Shown: positions 33,119 to 41,800, numbered from the stretch's first letter. The stretch: DNA of 64,000 nucleotides from Prolixibacteraceae bacterium (GCA_003457135.1 DMSQ01000075.1:77495-141494), one strand, 5' to 3'. Notes: generated by a model from the sequence alone, not told the origin. Translations and numbers: made by a program.

Positions 33119-33706
33119 ATGAAACATTCGCTGATATTAATTCTGATCTGTTTCGCTTCTGCTTTTGCGTCAAGGGCACAAAAGCCAATTTTCTCACATC
33201 GCGATTCCATTGTGGTGGTTAACGGTGATACTTTGCCACATTTTAACCTTTCAACTACAAACATTTACAACGAAAAAAATAACCGAAGAAGGCATGAAGA
33301 CCAGCAATACTGGAGGATGGTAATGCGGGTCAAGAAAGTATTGCCTTATGCCAAAGAAGCTGCCGCATTATTGAGAAAATACGAACTGGAAGTACCGCCT
33401 GATGCAAGAGGAAGGGATCGTCGGGTTTATATCAGAAGGGCAGAGGATGAATTGATGGAGAAGTATGGTCCAACATTGAAAAAAATGTCAATCAATGATG
33501 GACGTATCCTCATTAAATTGATTGACCGTGAAACCAGTAAAGTATCGTATGATCTTATCCATGAATTAAAGGGCGATGTTTCGGCAGTATTCTGGCAAGG
33601 GGTTGCCCGCATTTTTGGCAATAATTTGAAAGCTAAATACGATCCCTGGGGAGAAGATCGCCAGATCGAACAGATAATCATGTATATTGAAGCAGGGCTG
33701 ATTTAG
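33119..33706 (+). CDS. DUF4294 protein
   Basis: A 195-residue exported protein (signal peptide to about residue 20, Ser-Arg-Ala-Gln) that matches the DUF4294 pattern of Bacteroidota. It has an Arg-Arg-His-Glu segment, a Pro-Tyr-Ala-Lys-Glu-Ala helix, a basic Arg-Gly-Arg-Asp-Arg-Arg-Val-Tyr-Ile-Arg region, and a closing Lys-Tyr-Asp-Pro-Trp-Gly-Glu-Asp. No function is established to my knowledge. It is a stand-alone gene followed at once by a tandem repeat. Confidence 0.85.
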   Translation: MKHSLILILICFASAFASRAQKPIFSHRDSIVVVNGDTLPHFNLSTTNIYNEKNNRRRHEDQQYWRMVMRVKKVLPYAKEAAALLRKYELEVPPDARGRDRRVYIRRAEDELMEKYGPTLKKMSINDGRILIKLIDRETSKVSYDLIHELKGDVSAVFWQGVARIFGNNLKAKYDPWGEDRQIEQIIMYIEAGLI

Positions 33707-33781
33707 TGCTGAAGGACTGAATTACTGAAGGATTGAATTACTGAAGGATTGAATTACTGAAGGATTGAATTGCTGAAGGAC
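33707..33781. repeat. tandem repeat, 16-bp units
   Basis: Four 16-bp units (consensus TGAATTACTGAAGGAT) from 33718, preceded by an 11-nt partial unit, directly after the DUF4294 stop. The first three full units are identical; the fourth and the partial unit differ at two positions. Confidence 0.9.
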
Positions 33782-33802
33782 TGATTGTTTGAATTTATTC
33801 AT

Positions 33803-33841
33803 CTGACCACTGCGACTGACCACTGTGACTGAACTCTGCGA
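33803..33841. repeat. tandem repeat, 13-bp units
   Basis: Three 13-bp units of the type CTGACCACTGCGA with one to two changes. They sit 21 nt from the 16-bp tandem and just before the end of the sugar transferase gene. Confidence 0.85.
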
Positions 33842-33844
33842 CTT

Positions 33845-35260
33845 TTATATCCCTTTCCCTTTCACACACTCCATGATCGTATAAATCAGAATTTTGAAAT
33901 CAACGTACAGGGAGATATTTTTGAGATAAACCATGTCGTACTGTAACCGTTCGACCATCTCATCAACATTCGACGCATATCCGTATTTGACCTGCCCCCA
34001 TGAAGTAATGCCAGGTCTTACTTTCTGCAAATGAGTGATGTAAGGCGCTTTCACCGAAATTTGATCAATATAGTATTTTCGCTCCGGGCGTGGCCCAACC
34101 AACGACATTTCGCCCTTAATAACATTGAGAAACTGAGGAATTTCGTCTAAATGAGTCCGGCGCATAAACTGTCCAATTGAAGTAATCCGGTTATCATCAG
34201 TACTTGAAAGAAGTGGGCCGTTTGTTTCGGCATCACTGATCATTGTCCGCAATTTGTATATGGTAAACGGTTTCCCAAACTTTCCGACCCGTTCCTGATT
34301 GTAAAAAACCGGGCCCTTCGAATTCATTCTTATAGCAATTGCCAATCCGATAAAAACCGGGAAAAAGATAATTAATGCCAAAATAGAAACGATCACATCG
34401 AGCAATCGTTTAACGTTTTCCTGCCAGACTGGCATTAGTCCATTCGATATTTTGAGTAGGGTGCTGCCGAAAATGGTGTTGGTTTTAGCCTGATTGCTAA
34501 GAATATCAAATAAATCGGGGATTCCCCAAACGGTATGCGTACGGTTTTCCAGCAAAATCAGGATCTCGCTCAATAGCTTATGCTCCGAGGATTCGATGGC
34601 AATGATGATTTCCTCCACTTCATAATCATTGATTACCTTTTGAAGGTTTTTATATGATCCAAGATTGGGGGCATATTTCCCAAGTGGATAAGTTTCAAGT
34701 TCATCTACCGTTAGAAAACCGATAATTTTATTTCCTGCCGTCCGTTTTTGAGTCATCATATCTTCGACCAAACGAACAGCTTTTTCGTTTGCCCCAATCA
34801 CAATCGTGTTAAATCCAATAATACGCCGGTGAATACGATGAATGGTGCGTGTGGTAATAATCAGCCTGAACAGATAGGTAAAACTGAAATGCAAAATGAG
34901 TAATGCAAAATACAGGTTATAATACTTCCGGTAATCAGGAACCCAGTCGTTAAGGAGCAAAAGAAAAAAGATAATGGTTACTCCGGCAATAGATGTAATC
35001 GCTGTTTTTCCTAATTCAAGCAGACGCGATTTACGATAGATATATGAATATTGACCGGTAATATAATAAAGGGTAATCCAGAATGCAGGGATAAAAATCA
35101 AGGCCAGATAAAATTGCCGGGTAAATTCCAGCGGAATATCGTATCCAAATTTGATGGGTTCGATGTAAAGTTTTCGGTAAGAATAAAATAAAGTCCAGCT
35201 AATTAAGGCCGCAATAATATCGAAAACCAGATACCTGGCAACTTGTAAATTTTTATGCAT
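33845..35260 (-). CDS. polyprenyl-phosphate sugar-1-phosphate transferase (WcaJ-like)
   Basis: A 471-residue membrane protein that starts exopolysaccharide or O-antigen units by moving a sugar phosphate to undecaprenyl phosphate. Four N-terminal membrane segments and a CoA-binding-like Rossmann region (Ile-Val-Ile-Gly-Ala-Asn-Glu) lead to the C-terminal bacterial sugar transferase domain. There, Lys-Arg-Leu-Leu-Asp-Val, Lys-Leu-Arg-Thr-Met, Asp-Glu-Ile-Pro-Gln and Ser-Leu-Val-Gly-Pro-Arg-Pro are visible. Architecture and length match the WcaJ/WbaP class. No glycosyltransferase cluster follows; the upstream gene is a degenerate oxidoreductase. The sugar is not determined. Confidence 0.9.
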   Translation of the reverse strand: MHKNLQVARYLVFDIIAALISWTLFYSYRKLYIEPIKFGYDIPLEFTRQFYLALIFIPAFWITLYYITGQYSYIYRKSRLLELGKTAITSIAGVTIIFFLLLLNDWVPDYRKYYNLYFALLILHFSFTYLFRLIITTRTIHRIHRRIIGFNTIVIGANEKAVRLVEDMMTQKRTAGNKIIGFLTVDELETYPLGKYAPNLGSYKNLQKVINDYEVEEIIIAIESSEHKLLSEILILLENRTHTVWGIPDLFDILSNQAKTNTIFGSTLLKISNGLMPVWQENVKRLLDVIVSILALIIFFPVFIGLAIAIRMNSKGPVFYNQERVGKFGKPFTIYKLRTMISDAETNGPLLSSTDDNRITSIGQFMRRTHLDEIPQFLNVIKGEMSLVGPRPERKYYIDQISVKAPYITHLQKVRPGITSWGQVKYGYASNVDEMVERLQYDMVYLKNISLYVDFKILIYTIMECVKGKGI

Positions 35261-35324
35261 AAGAAAGGTTTGGTCCTGATTACGTCTGTAATCAACGAAC
35301 GCATCAATTCTAAAAATATTGCGG

Positions 35325-35332
35325 CAAAAATA
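35325..35332 (-). promoter_or_regulatory. sugar transferase -7 box
   Basis: TATTTTTG on the minus strand matches TAnnTTTG and lies 65 nt upstream of the sugar transferase ATG. It overlaps nothing and follows the stop of the oxidoreductase-like gene. Confidence 0.45.
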
Positions 35333-35343
35333 GATTTAAATTG

Positions 35344-36186
35344 TTAAAAATCGATCTCCTTAAAACGCAGATGCGCCCTTATTTCATGCACAATCTGAAC
35401 GCCATTGAGGAGGTTGTCGAAGGAACTGCCCTTTTTATCCTGATCTTGAATCATCCGGATGAAATTACCGATAGCTGCATATTCCTGATTTAAATAGGGG
35501 TATAAAATATACAGAGGCGTTTGGAATTCGAATTTGGTTCTTTTTGCTGGCTCAAAAATTTCGCAATTACCCGGTATCATTTCCTGAGTAATGGTCAGAT
35601 TTATTACACTCCCGTTCTCGTATTCGATACGAAGGTTTAAAATAACCGGCGAACCTGAATCTTTCATTCCGAAAATTTCCACCTTTTTGAAATTGCTTTG
35701 AACAACACGGTTCAAGGCGGTTATCAGAAGCAACAATTCGTGTGAAGGCTTTATAGAAGCGCCTTCGAAACACGTTCTCAAATTAATCAGAAGTGGTTTT
35801 TCAAATTTATTGCTGAAGGGATCAAAGTAAGGAATGTAATTGAATGGATTATAAATGAAAGTAACTATCCCGGCTTCTTTTTCCAGATCAATCAGATCTT
35901 TAATTTCTTTGATATTCAGGTTCGGAATTGTTTTCAGGTACATGTGTTTGCTCTTGCGTAATATGAGTCTGATCAGTTCACAACTGATAGTTTTATCACT
36001 CTGGATCAGAATGGCATCCGAAATGTCCATCAATCCGATTGGACTTGGCAGTTCAGCAAAGCCATCGGGCACGGTTGCATTTCCAGAGTAATATACACCG
36101 GCAACTTCCGTTCCGCGCAGTGTTTTCAACTGTTCCAGAAGTTCCGGACTGGTAGTTTCATCACCAAAAATTCCAAGTTTAATCAT
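35344..36186 (-). CDS. degenerate Gfo/Idh/MocA-like protein
   Basis: A 280-residue protein that keeps the general Gfo/Idh/MocA layout: an N-terminal Rossmann-like half, then a Gly-Asn-Phe-Ile-Arg-Met-Ile region in the C-terminal half. The nucleotide-binding glycine pattern is gone (Gly-Ile-Phe-Gly-Asp-Glu instead of GxGxxG). The usual Glu-Lys-Pro after the Rossmann half reads Leu-Lys-Thr-Ile-Pro, so the lysine has a different context. It may be a non-catalytic relative with a binding or structural role. It is upstream of the sugar transferase on the same strand, and Gfo/Idh/MocA proteins often occur in surface sugar pathways. Assignment moderate. Confidence 0.6.
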   Translation of the reverse strand: MIKLGIFGDETTSPELLEQLKTLRGTEVAGVYYSGNATVPDGFAELPSPIGLMDISDAILIQSDKTISCELIRLILRKSKHMYLKTIPNLNIKEIKDLIDLEKEAGIVTFIYNPFNYIPYFDPFSNKFEKPLLINLRTCFEGASIKPSHELLLLITALNRVVQSNFKKVEIFGMKDSGSPVILNLRIEYENGSVINLTITQEMIPGNCEIFEPAKRTKFEFQTPLYILYPYLNQEYAAIGNFIRMIQDQDKKGSSFDNLLNGVQIVHEIRAHLRFKEIDF

Positions 36187-36288
36187 ACCTGCAAAATAGG
36201 AATAAATTAAAAGTTGTAATATTAACGATCAAATTACTTTTCAACTTCGATTGTTAATATTGAGTGTCTCAGGAAATCGTTTCGAATC

Positions 36289-36296
36289 TATATTTG
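36289..36296 (+). promoter_or_regulatory. pcm -7 box
   Basis: TATATTTG matches TAnnTTTG and lies 26 nt upstream of the pcm ATG. No good -33 TTG at 17-23 nt. Confidence 0.4.
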
Positions 36297-36322
36297 GCTA
36301 ATTTTGAAAAAAAGGATTTTAC

Positions 36323-36973
36323 ATGGATTTTCAGGATACATTACGACATCAGGGTTTACGAAAAATATTGGTGGAGGGTATTCGTATCAAAGGTATCAGA
36401 GACGAAAAAGTTCTGGCAGCAATGGGCAAAGTGCCCCGGCACCTGTTTATGGACAGTAGTTTTACCCAGTTCGCTTACAAAGATCAGGCATTTCCGATCG
36501 GGGCAGGGCAAACAATCAGCCAGCCCTATACAGTAGCTGTTCAAACTCAGTTATTGCAGGTTGAGCGGTTTGATAAAATTCTGGAAGTTGGTACCGGTTC
36601 AGGCTATCAGGCTGCCATTCTACTTGAAATGGGAGCCAGTGTTTATACCATCGAGCGTCAGCGCGAATTGTATCTGAAAACTCAGTCAATCCTGCCCCAA
36701 ATTGGCTATCATCCTAAATTTTTCTATGGCGATGGATACAAAGGTCTTCCAACTTATGGCCCATTCGATAAAATCATTATAACCGCCGGGGCGCCTGCTG
36801 TTCCTGAAGAACTGCTCGCCCAGCTCAAAGTTGGCGGACGGATGGTGATCCCTATGGGCCCACGCGAAAAACAAACCATGTACGTGGTGGTAAAGACCAG
36901 CGAAACCGAATATTACAAGGAATCTCACGGAACATTTGTGTTTGTTCCGATGTTAAAAGGTACAGATAAATAA
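36323..36973 (+). CDS. pcm: protein-L-isoaspartate O-methyltransferase
   Basis: A 216-residue cytoplasmic SAM-dependent methyltransferase that marks isoaspartyl residues for repair. Motifs: the SAM-binding Leu-Glu-Val-Gly-Thr-Gly-Ser-Gly-Tyr-Gln at about 87-96, Gly-Gln-Thr-Ile-Ser-Gln-Pro just before it (substrate loop), and Ile-Ile-Thr-Ala-Gly-Ala-Pro after. Length is normal. It shares a short spacer, with repeats, with the MBL hydrolase gene downstream. Confidence 0.93.
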   Translation: MDFQDTLRHQGLRKILVEGIRIKGIRDEKVLAAMGKVPRHLFMDSSFTQFAYKDQAFPIGAGQTISQPYTVAVQTQLLQVERFDKILEVGTGSGYQAAILLEMGASVYTIERQRELYLKTQSILPQIGYHPKFFYGDGYKGLPTYGPFDKIIITAGAPAVPEELLAQLKVGGRMVIPMGPREKQTMYVVVKTSETEYYKESHGTFVFVPMLKGTDK

Positions 36974-37061
36974 GTTCGGAGTGCGCTAAAGTTCGGAGTG
37001 CCTAAAGTACTTATGGCATTTTCAACTCTAGGCACTCTAGGCACTCAAAACTTTAGGCACT
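36972..37061. repeat. tandem and inverted repeats between pcm and the MBL gene
   Basis: Two direct units with AAGTTCGGAGTGC (from 36972 and 36989) are followed by AGTGCCTAAAGT (36997-37008). The latter is the reverse complement of ACTTTAGGCACT at 37050-37061. GGCACTCTAGGCACTC between them repeats the same motif. The cluster could fold as a stem-loop just after pcm. Confidence 0.75.
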
Positions 37062-37067
37062 TACTTT

Positions 37068-37703
37068 ATGCAGATCAAAAAATTCACTTTCAACCCGGTT
37101 CAGGAAAACACGTTTGTTGTTTTTGATGAAACGAACGAATGCGTCATCATTGATGCCGGTTGCTACTTCGAAAACGAACGGCAGGAACTCGATCGATTTA
37201 TTTCTGAAAAGCAATTAAAACCTGTCCGGCTAATTAATACCCACTGTCATTTCGACCATATTATGGGTGTAACCCATTGCCGCGCCAAATACCATCTTCA
37301 GTTCGAAACGCATCCGGATGAAGCAATCCTGGTTGAACAGGCCGCAGAACATGGTGATTTGTTTGCTATTCCGGTTGAACCGATTGATGCTCCCGACGCA
37401 TTTTTAAAAGAAGGCGACCGAATCACATTCGGAAATTCATTCCTTGAAGTCATTGAAGCTCCCGGCCATTCGCCTGGTGGTGTGGTTTTTTTTAATCCTG
37501 AGCAAAAAATTTTGATTGCCGGTGATGTTTTATTCTACGGAAGTATTGGCCGTACTGATCTTCCGGGCGGAAGCTTTGAAAAACTGACAGACAATATCAA
37601 AACGAAATTACTTATCCTTCCTACGGAAACCGTTGTTTATTGCGGCCACGGTCCTGAAACAACCATTGGGTTCGAAAAGAAGAACAATCCATTTTTGACT
37701 TAG
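37068..37703 (+). CDS. MBL-fold metallo-hydrolase (glyoxalase II-like)
   Basis: A 211-residue metallo-beta-lactamase-fold enzyme. Zinc ligands are readable: Asn-Thr-His-Cys-His-Phe-Asp-His at about 58-65, Gly-His-Ser-Pro-Gly-Gly near 134, Ala-Gly-Asp-Val-Leu-Phe near 151, and Tyr-Cys-Gly-His-Gly near 192. The Arg-Thr-Asp-Leu-Pro-Gly-Gly motif is typical of the YcbL/glyoxalase II-like branch, which hydrolyses thioesters. The natural substrate is not certain. Probably cytoplasmic. Confidence 0.88.
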   Translation: MQIKKFTFNPVQENTFVVFDETNECVIIDAGCYFENERQELDRFISEKQLKPVRLINTHCHFDHIMGVTHCRAKYHLQFETHPDEAILVEQAAEHGDLFAIPVEPIDAPDAFLKEGDRITFGNSFLEVIEAPGHSPGGVVFFNPEQKILIAGDVLFYGSIGRTDLPGGSFEKLTDNIKTKLLILPTETVVYCGHGPETTIGFEKKNNPFLT

Positions 37704-37971
37704 GAGCCCCATCCCCAGCCCTTCCCCAAAATAGGGAAGGGAGTTTGGGAAATGACTATTCGGGATGGTTGACTAATAATCAACAGTTCTGGACTTGTTT
37801 GCGGTTTATGGGGCTTTGGTAACAAAAATCATTATATAGAGTACCATTTATTCATAAGTTTGCGCCTTCAATTAAACAAGAATAAGTTAGAAGATATTTT
37901 ACAAATACCGATTCTCAAAGCCCCCTCTTTCGGAGGGGGTTGGGGGAGGCTCTAAAATCTTATATAAAAAT
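37704..37971. repeat. spacer with two CCCC/GGGG hairpins before gcvP
   Basis: CCCTTCCC (37719-37726) pairs with GGGAAGGG (37734-37741), and CCCCCTC (37921-37927) pairs with GAGGGGG (37933-37939). Both sit in CCCC-rich contexts of similar character (GAGCCCCATCCCC, AAAGCCCCCTC), suggesting a small repeat family. No ORF and no glycine-riboswitch features are seen before gcvP. Confidence 0.65.
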
Positions 37972-40836
37972 ATGGAAAGCGATAAATTTGTAATGCGCCA
38001 CATCGGTCCACGCGAACACGAAATTCAGGAAATGCTAAATATCCTTGGAGTTTCAACGCTCGACGAATTGATGAACCAGACTGTTCCTGAAAACATCAGG
38101 CTGAAACAGCCCCTGAAATTGGAAGACGGTTTGACCGAACGTCAGTATTTCCGCAAAATCCTGGCCCTGGCCGCCCAAAACAAAGTATATAACACTTACA
38201 TCGGGATGGGTTATTACGATACCATTACCCCGGCAGTAATTCTCCGGAATGTGTTGGAAAACCCGGTTTGGTACACCAGTTATACGCCTTATCAGGCCGA
38301 AATTTCTCAGGGGCGACTCGAAGCGCTCCTGAATTTCCAGACGATGGTTTGTGATTTGACCGGCATGGAATTGGCTAATGCGGGCCTGCTCGATGAAGCA
38401 ACTGCTGCCGCCGAAACCATGATCATGATGCACAACTCCCGTTCACGCGCCAAAGCAAAAGCTGGCACCAACGTGGTTTGGGTTGACGAAAAAATATGGC
38501 CGCAAACATTGGATGTATTGATTACCCGCGCCAATCCTCTGGGCATCGAACTGAAAGTGGCCGACTGGAAAAACTTCGTTTTAGACGAAAATACGTTCGG
38601 AATCATTGTACAATATCCCAATTCTGACGGACAAATCGTTGATTATTCCTCACTGGTAAAAGCTGCTCACGAAAAAGAAATATTTGTTTCAGTAGCTGCC
38701 GATCTGTTAAGTTTGTCAATCCTGACTCCTCCGGGAGAATGGGGTGCTGATATTGTATTCGGAAGTGCACAGCGATTTGGCGTGCCTATGGGCTATGGCG
38801 GTCCGCATGCTGCCTTCTTTACCACCAAAGACGAATATAAAAGAGCTATGCCTGGACGGATTATCGGTGTCAGCAAAGATGTGCATGGCAAACGCGCCTT
38901 GCGCATGGCCCTGCAAACCCGAGAGCAGCATATCAAACGAGAAAAAGCAACCTCAAATATTTGTACTTCGCAGGCTTTGCTGGCCAACATGGCTGGATTC
39001 TATGCCGTTTATCACGGACCGGAAGGCATAACACAAATTGCCACCCGCATCCATTGCATTGCCTCACTTCTTGAAAAAGAAATTACGGCTTTGGGATATC
39101 CTCAATTGAATAACAACTATTTCGACACGATTCGCTTTGAACTACCGCGCCACGTGAAACGCGAAGATATTGAATGGTTGTCGCTCGAACTGGAAATGAA
39201 TTTCCGCTATTTCGAAAATGGCGAAGTTGGCCTGAGTATCGACGAAACCACCAACCTCGACGACATTAACTGGATTATCGAAGTATTTGCCAAAGCTGCG
39301 AATAAACCGCTGGTTAAGATTATTGAATATCCATCAGTTTGTACCATTCAGCCTGAATTTCTGAGAACTTCGGCTTTTATGCAGCAGGAAGTATTCAATA
39401 AATACCGCTCGGAAACAGAGATGGTGCGCTACATCAAAAAGCTCGAACACAAAGATATCTCGCTTACCCATTCCATGATTCCACTTGGATCGTGCACCAT
39501 GAAGCTGAACGCTGCTACCGAAATGCTGCCTTTGAGCTGGATTGAATTTGGCGGAATTCACCCGTTTGTTCCGAAGAATCAGGCACGCGGATACCACGAA
39601 ATGATGGAAGAACTTCGTCGCGACCTGTCCGAAATCACTGGTTTTGCCGATGTAAGCCTTCAACCCAATTCAGGAGCAGCAGGCGAATATGCCGGGTTGA
39701 TGGTTATCCGTCAATACCACATCAGCCGGGGCGAAGGTCACCGCGATGTGGTTTTGATTCCGTCGTCGGCTCACGGAACCAACCCTGCCAGCGCCGTAAT
39801 GGCCGGCATGAAAGTGGTGGTTACGCCTTGCGACGAACGCGGAAACATTGATGTGGAAGCTTTGCGCCAGAAAGCTGAAGAATTTAAAGATACTTTGTCG
39901 TGTTTCATGGTGACTTATCCATCCACACATGGGGTTTACGAATCGTCAATTACCGAATTGTGCGAAATTATTCACTCGCATGGCGGGCAGGTTTACATGG
40001 ACGGTGCCAACATGAATGCACAGGTTGGGCTGACCAATCCGAGCCGCATCGGGGCCGATGTTTGCCACCTGAATTTGCACAAAACATTCGCCATTCCTCA
40101 CGGAGGTGGTGGTCCTGGTGTTGGACCGATTGCCGTTGCCGCTCATTTGGTTGAGTTCCTGCCATCGCATCCGGTCATGAATAACGGACACGTTGGAATC
40201 ACAGCTGTTTCTGCCGCACCCTGGGGAAGCGCCTCGGTGCTGCCGATTACCTATGGATACATTAAAATGCTGGGTGCCGACGGACTGAAACGTGCTTCGG
40301 AAATCGCCATTTTGAATGCCAACTACATTGCAAATGCCTTAAAAGACAACTACGGAATTTTATATACCGGAGAAAATGGCCGCTGCGCCCACGAAATGAT
40401 CCTGGAGTGCCGCCACCTGAAAGCCACTTCGGGCATTACTGAAGGCGACATTGCCAAACGTCTAATGGATTATGGCTTCCACGCTCCTACCCTTTCATTT
40501 CCCGTTCATGGCACGCTGATGGTTGAACCTACCGAAAGCGAATCGAAACAGGAACTGGACCGGTTTATCGAAGTCATGAACAGCATTTATAATGAGATAC
40601 AGGCTGTTGCTTCGGGCGAACTCGACATGGAAGATAACCCACTTAAAAATGCGCCACACACTTCGGATGTAGTTACAGGCGATGAATGGAACCATTCGTA
40701 CAGCCGCCAGACAGCAGTGTTCCCACTGGCCTGGCTGAAAGAAAATAAATACTGGCCACCGGTTGGCCGCGTTGACGATGCCTTTGGCGACCGCAACCTG
40801 GTTTGCACCTGCGAACCGATTGAAAGCTACAAATAA
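37972..40836 (+). CDS. gcvP: glycine dehydrogenase (decarboxylating), P-protein
   Basis: A 954-residue single-chain P-protein of the glycine cleavage system; it decarboxylates glycine with PLP and passes the aminomethyl group to the H-protein. The PLP lysine is Lys704 in Asn-Leu-His-Lys-Thr-Phe, followed by a glycine-rich Gly-Gly-Gly-Gly-Pro-Gly. The N-terminal half repeats the fold without the lysine, as expected for the fused alpha/beta form. The start Met-Glu-Ser-Asp-Lys-Phe fits family alignments. No gcvH or gcvT gene is adjacent. A perfect hairpin follows (40899-40934). Confidence 0.96.
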   Translation: MESDKFVMRHIGPREHEIQEMLNILGVSTLDELMNQTVPENIRLKQPLKLEDGLTERQYFRKILALAAQNKVYNTYIGMGYYDTITPAVILRNVLENPVWYTSYTPYQAEISQGRLEALLNFQTMVCDLTGMELANAGLLDEATAAAETMIMMHNSRSRAKAKAGTNVVWVDEKIWPQTLDVLITRANPLGIELKVADWKNFVLDENTFGIIVQYPNSDGQIVDYSSLVKAAHEKEIFVSVAADLLSLSILTPPGEWGADIVFGSAQRFGVPMGYGGPHAAFFTTKDEYKRAMPGRIIGVSKDVHGKRALRMALQTREQHIKREKATSNICTSQALLANMAGFYAVYHGPEGITQIATRIHCIASLLEKEITALGYPQLNNNYFDTIRFELPRHVKREDIEWLSLELEMNFRYFENGEVGLSIDETTNLDDINWIIEVFAKAANKPLVKIIEYPSVCTIQPEFLRTSAFMQQEVFNKYRSETEMVRYIKKLEHKDISLTHSMIPLGSCTMKLNAATEMLPLSWIEFGGIHPFVPKNQARGYHEMMEELRRDLSEITGFADVSLQPNSGAAGEYAGLMVIRQYHISRGEGHRDVVLIPSSAHGTNPASAVMAGMKVVVTPCDERGNIDVEALRQKAEEFKDTLSCFMVTYPSTHGVYESSITELCEIIHSHGGQVYMDGANMNAQVGLTNPSRIGADVCHLNLHKTFAIPHGGGGPGVGPIAVAAHLVEFLPSHPVMNNGHVGITAVSAAPWGSASVLPITYGYIKMLGADGLKRASEIAILNANYIANALKDNYGILYTGENGRCAHEMILECRHLKATSGITEGDIAKRLMDYGFHAPTLSFPVHGTLMVEPTESESKQELDRFIEVMNSIYNEIQAVASGELDMEDNPLKNAPHTSDVVTGDEWNHSYSRQTAVFPLAWLKENKYWPPVGRVDDAFGDRNLVCTCEPIESYK

Positions 40837-40898
40837 GAAAAGATTGTTTTGAGATAGTACCCCTGTCAGGATTTACTTCGAACATCGGCATAACCAAA

Positions 40899-40934
40899 AT
40901 TAAAAGCGCAGAACTCTCATCCTGCGCTTTTAAT
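40899..40934. terminator. perfect hairpin, family B copy 1
   Basis: A 13-bp perfect stem, ATTAAAAGCGCAG (40899-40911) with CTGCGCTTTTAAT (40922-40934), and a 10-nt loop. It lies between the convergent gcvP and toxin genes, a two-way terminator position. The inner 30 nt recur at 42397-42426 with two changes and the same loop AACTCTCATCCT. Confidence 0.75.
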
Positions 40935-40945
40935 GATTTCAAAAC

Positions 40946-41215
40946 TTATTTCTTTTTGTTCATTGGCTTTTGCCTGTTATCGTAAAAATTCAAAAGAACG
41001 ATAGAATCATTTTTTCGGATATAAAATACGGTGACCTGTTTGATTAGAACAAAACCGCGAATTTGCTTTTCTGGATTTTCCAATGACCCAATTTCTGGAA
41101 ATTCAGCCAGTAAATCCAAAAATTCATAGGTTCTGCGAACAAAAGCACGGGTAACAGTCTCACCCCATTCTGACTGTAGATATTCCAAAAATCCGGTCAA
41201 AGCTCTGATCGGCAT
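40946..41215 (-). CDS. RelE/ParE-type toxin
   Basis: An 89-residue protein with the small RelE/ParE fold: two N-terminal helices, a sheet with Gly-Phe-Val-Leu-Ile-Lys-Gln-Val-Thr-Val-Phe-Tyr, and a basic tail. ParE toxins block gyrase, while RelE cut mRNA; I cannot tell which branch this is. It is 18 nt after the small gene 41234-41476 on the same strand, the usual antitoxin-toxin order. The closing Arg-Gln-Lys-Pro fits the family C-terminus. Confidence 0.75.
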   Translation of the reverse strand: MPIRALTGFLEYLQSEWGETVTRAFVRRTYEFLDLLAEFPEIGSLENPEKQIRGFVLIKQVTVFYIRKNDSIVLLNFYDNRQKPMNKKK

Positions 41216-41233
41216 ATTTTGACCATTTGACCT

Positions 41234-41476
41234 TTAAAGCCATTTCTGATGCTTGGTTTGCATTTGTTGGTTCGGAATCAAATTTTGATCAGACTGAACT
41301 TCTCCTTCAATCCTTAATAATTCGATCTGTTCAGATTCAGATAACCTGTTCCACAATTGTCCATCAGGAGTTGAACTTGCCTGTTCCATGATGCGATAAA
41401 GCTTAATCAATAACTGATCATTATTGATCTGATCAATCAGTTGATGAAAATTGATTTTGATTTCTAATGCATTCAT
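41234..41476 (-). CDS. probable antitoxin partner
   Basis: An 80-residue, mainly helical, hydrophilic protein placed directly upstream of the ParE-like gene, which is the expected place for an antitoxin. No DNA-binding fold (ribbon-helix-helix or HTH) stands out; the sequence resembles the small acidic helical antitoxins that accompany many ParE-like toxins in this phylum. The role is from context more than from motif. Confidence 0.6.
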   Translation of the reverse strand: MNALEIKINFHQLIDQINNDQLLIKLYRIMEQASSTPDGQLWNRLSESEQIELLRIEGEVQSDQNLIPNQQMQTKHQKWL

Positions 41477-41548
41477 ATTACCAGCTTTTCCACAAATGTA
41501 ACCAAAAACTATTCTTTCTAAATCTAGATTTTCTCCAGACCTCTTAGC

Positions 41549-41800
41549 CTATTTATTCTTTTTGTGCTTCTTTCCCTGTCCATTCTGTTTTTTGACTTGC
41601 CCCGGTGCATACTGTTTTGCACTCTTTGCACCAGTTGCTTTTTTCATATGTCCCGGCGGCATTTTTCCATTAGGGTTCGTTTGAAGAATCACCGTTCTTG
41701 TGGGATGATAATATCCTACACGGGCGATCTTACAGCTGGCTCCTAAAATCAGGAATACTGAGATAAGCAAAAGGATTAGAAATTGTTTTTTTGTTTTCAT
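41549..41800 (-). CDS. small lipoprotein, paralogue of 41995-42300
   Basis: 83 residues from the ATG at 41800. The lipobox is Leu-Gly-Ala-Ser-Cys. After it comes Tyr-Tyr-His-Pro-Thr-Arg-Thr-Val-Ile, then Asn-Pro-Asn-Gly-Lys-Met-Pro-Pro-Gly-His and a Lys/Gln/Gly-rich tail. It resembles the next small lipoprotein in layout and in this Thr-Val-Ile...Asn...His/Gly pattern. Proteins of this kind are common and unnamed in Bacteroidota; some databases attach a quinol oxidase label that I would not trust. Highly basic, so it could bind an acidic surface polymer (inference). Confidence 0.65.
   Translation of the reverse strand: MKTKKQFLILLLISVFLILGASCKIARVGYYHPTRTVILQTNPNGKMPPGHMKKATGAKSAKQYAPGQVKKQNGQGKKHKKNK

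Noticed and set aside
33707..33841. Short repeats that might be a CRISPR array
   Set aside because: The units are contiguous with no spacers between them and there are no cas genes.
37704..37971. A glycine riboswitch before gcvP
   Set aside because: The spacer holds only CCCC/GGGG hairpins and none of the known aptamer core pattern.
38053..38433. Long ORFs opposite gcvP and leuS
   Set aside because: They mirror the codon structure of the coding strand and have no family features, so they are shadows.
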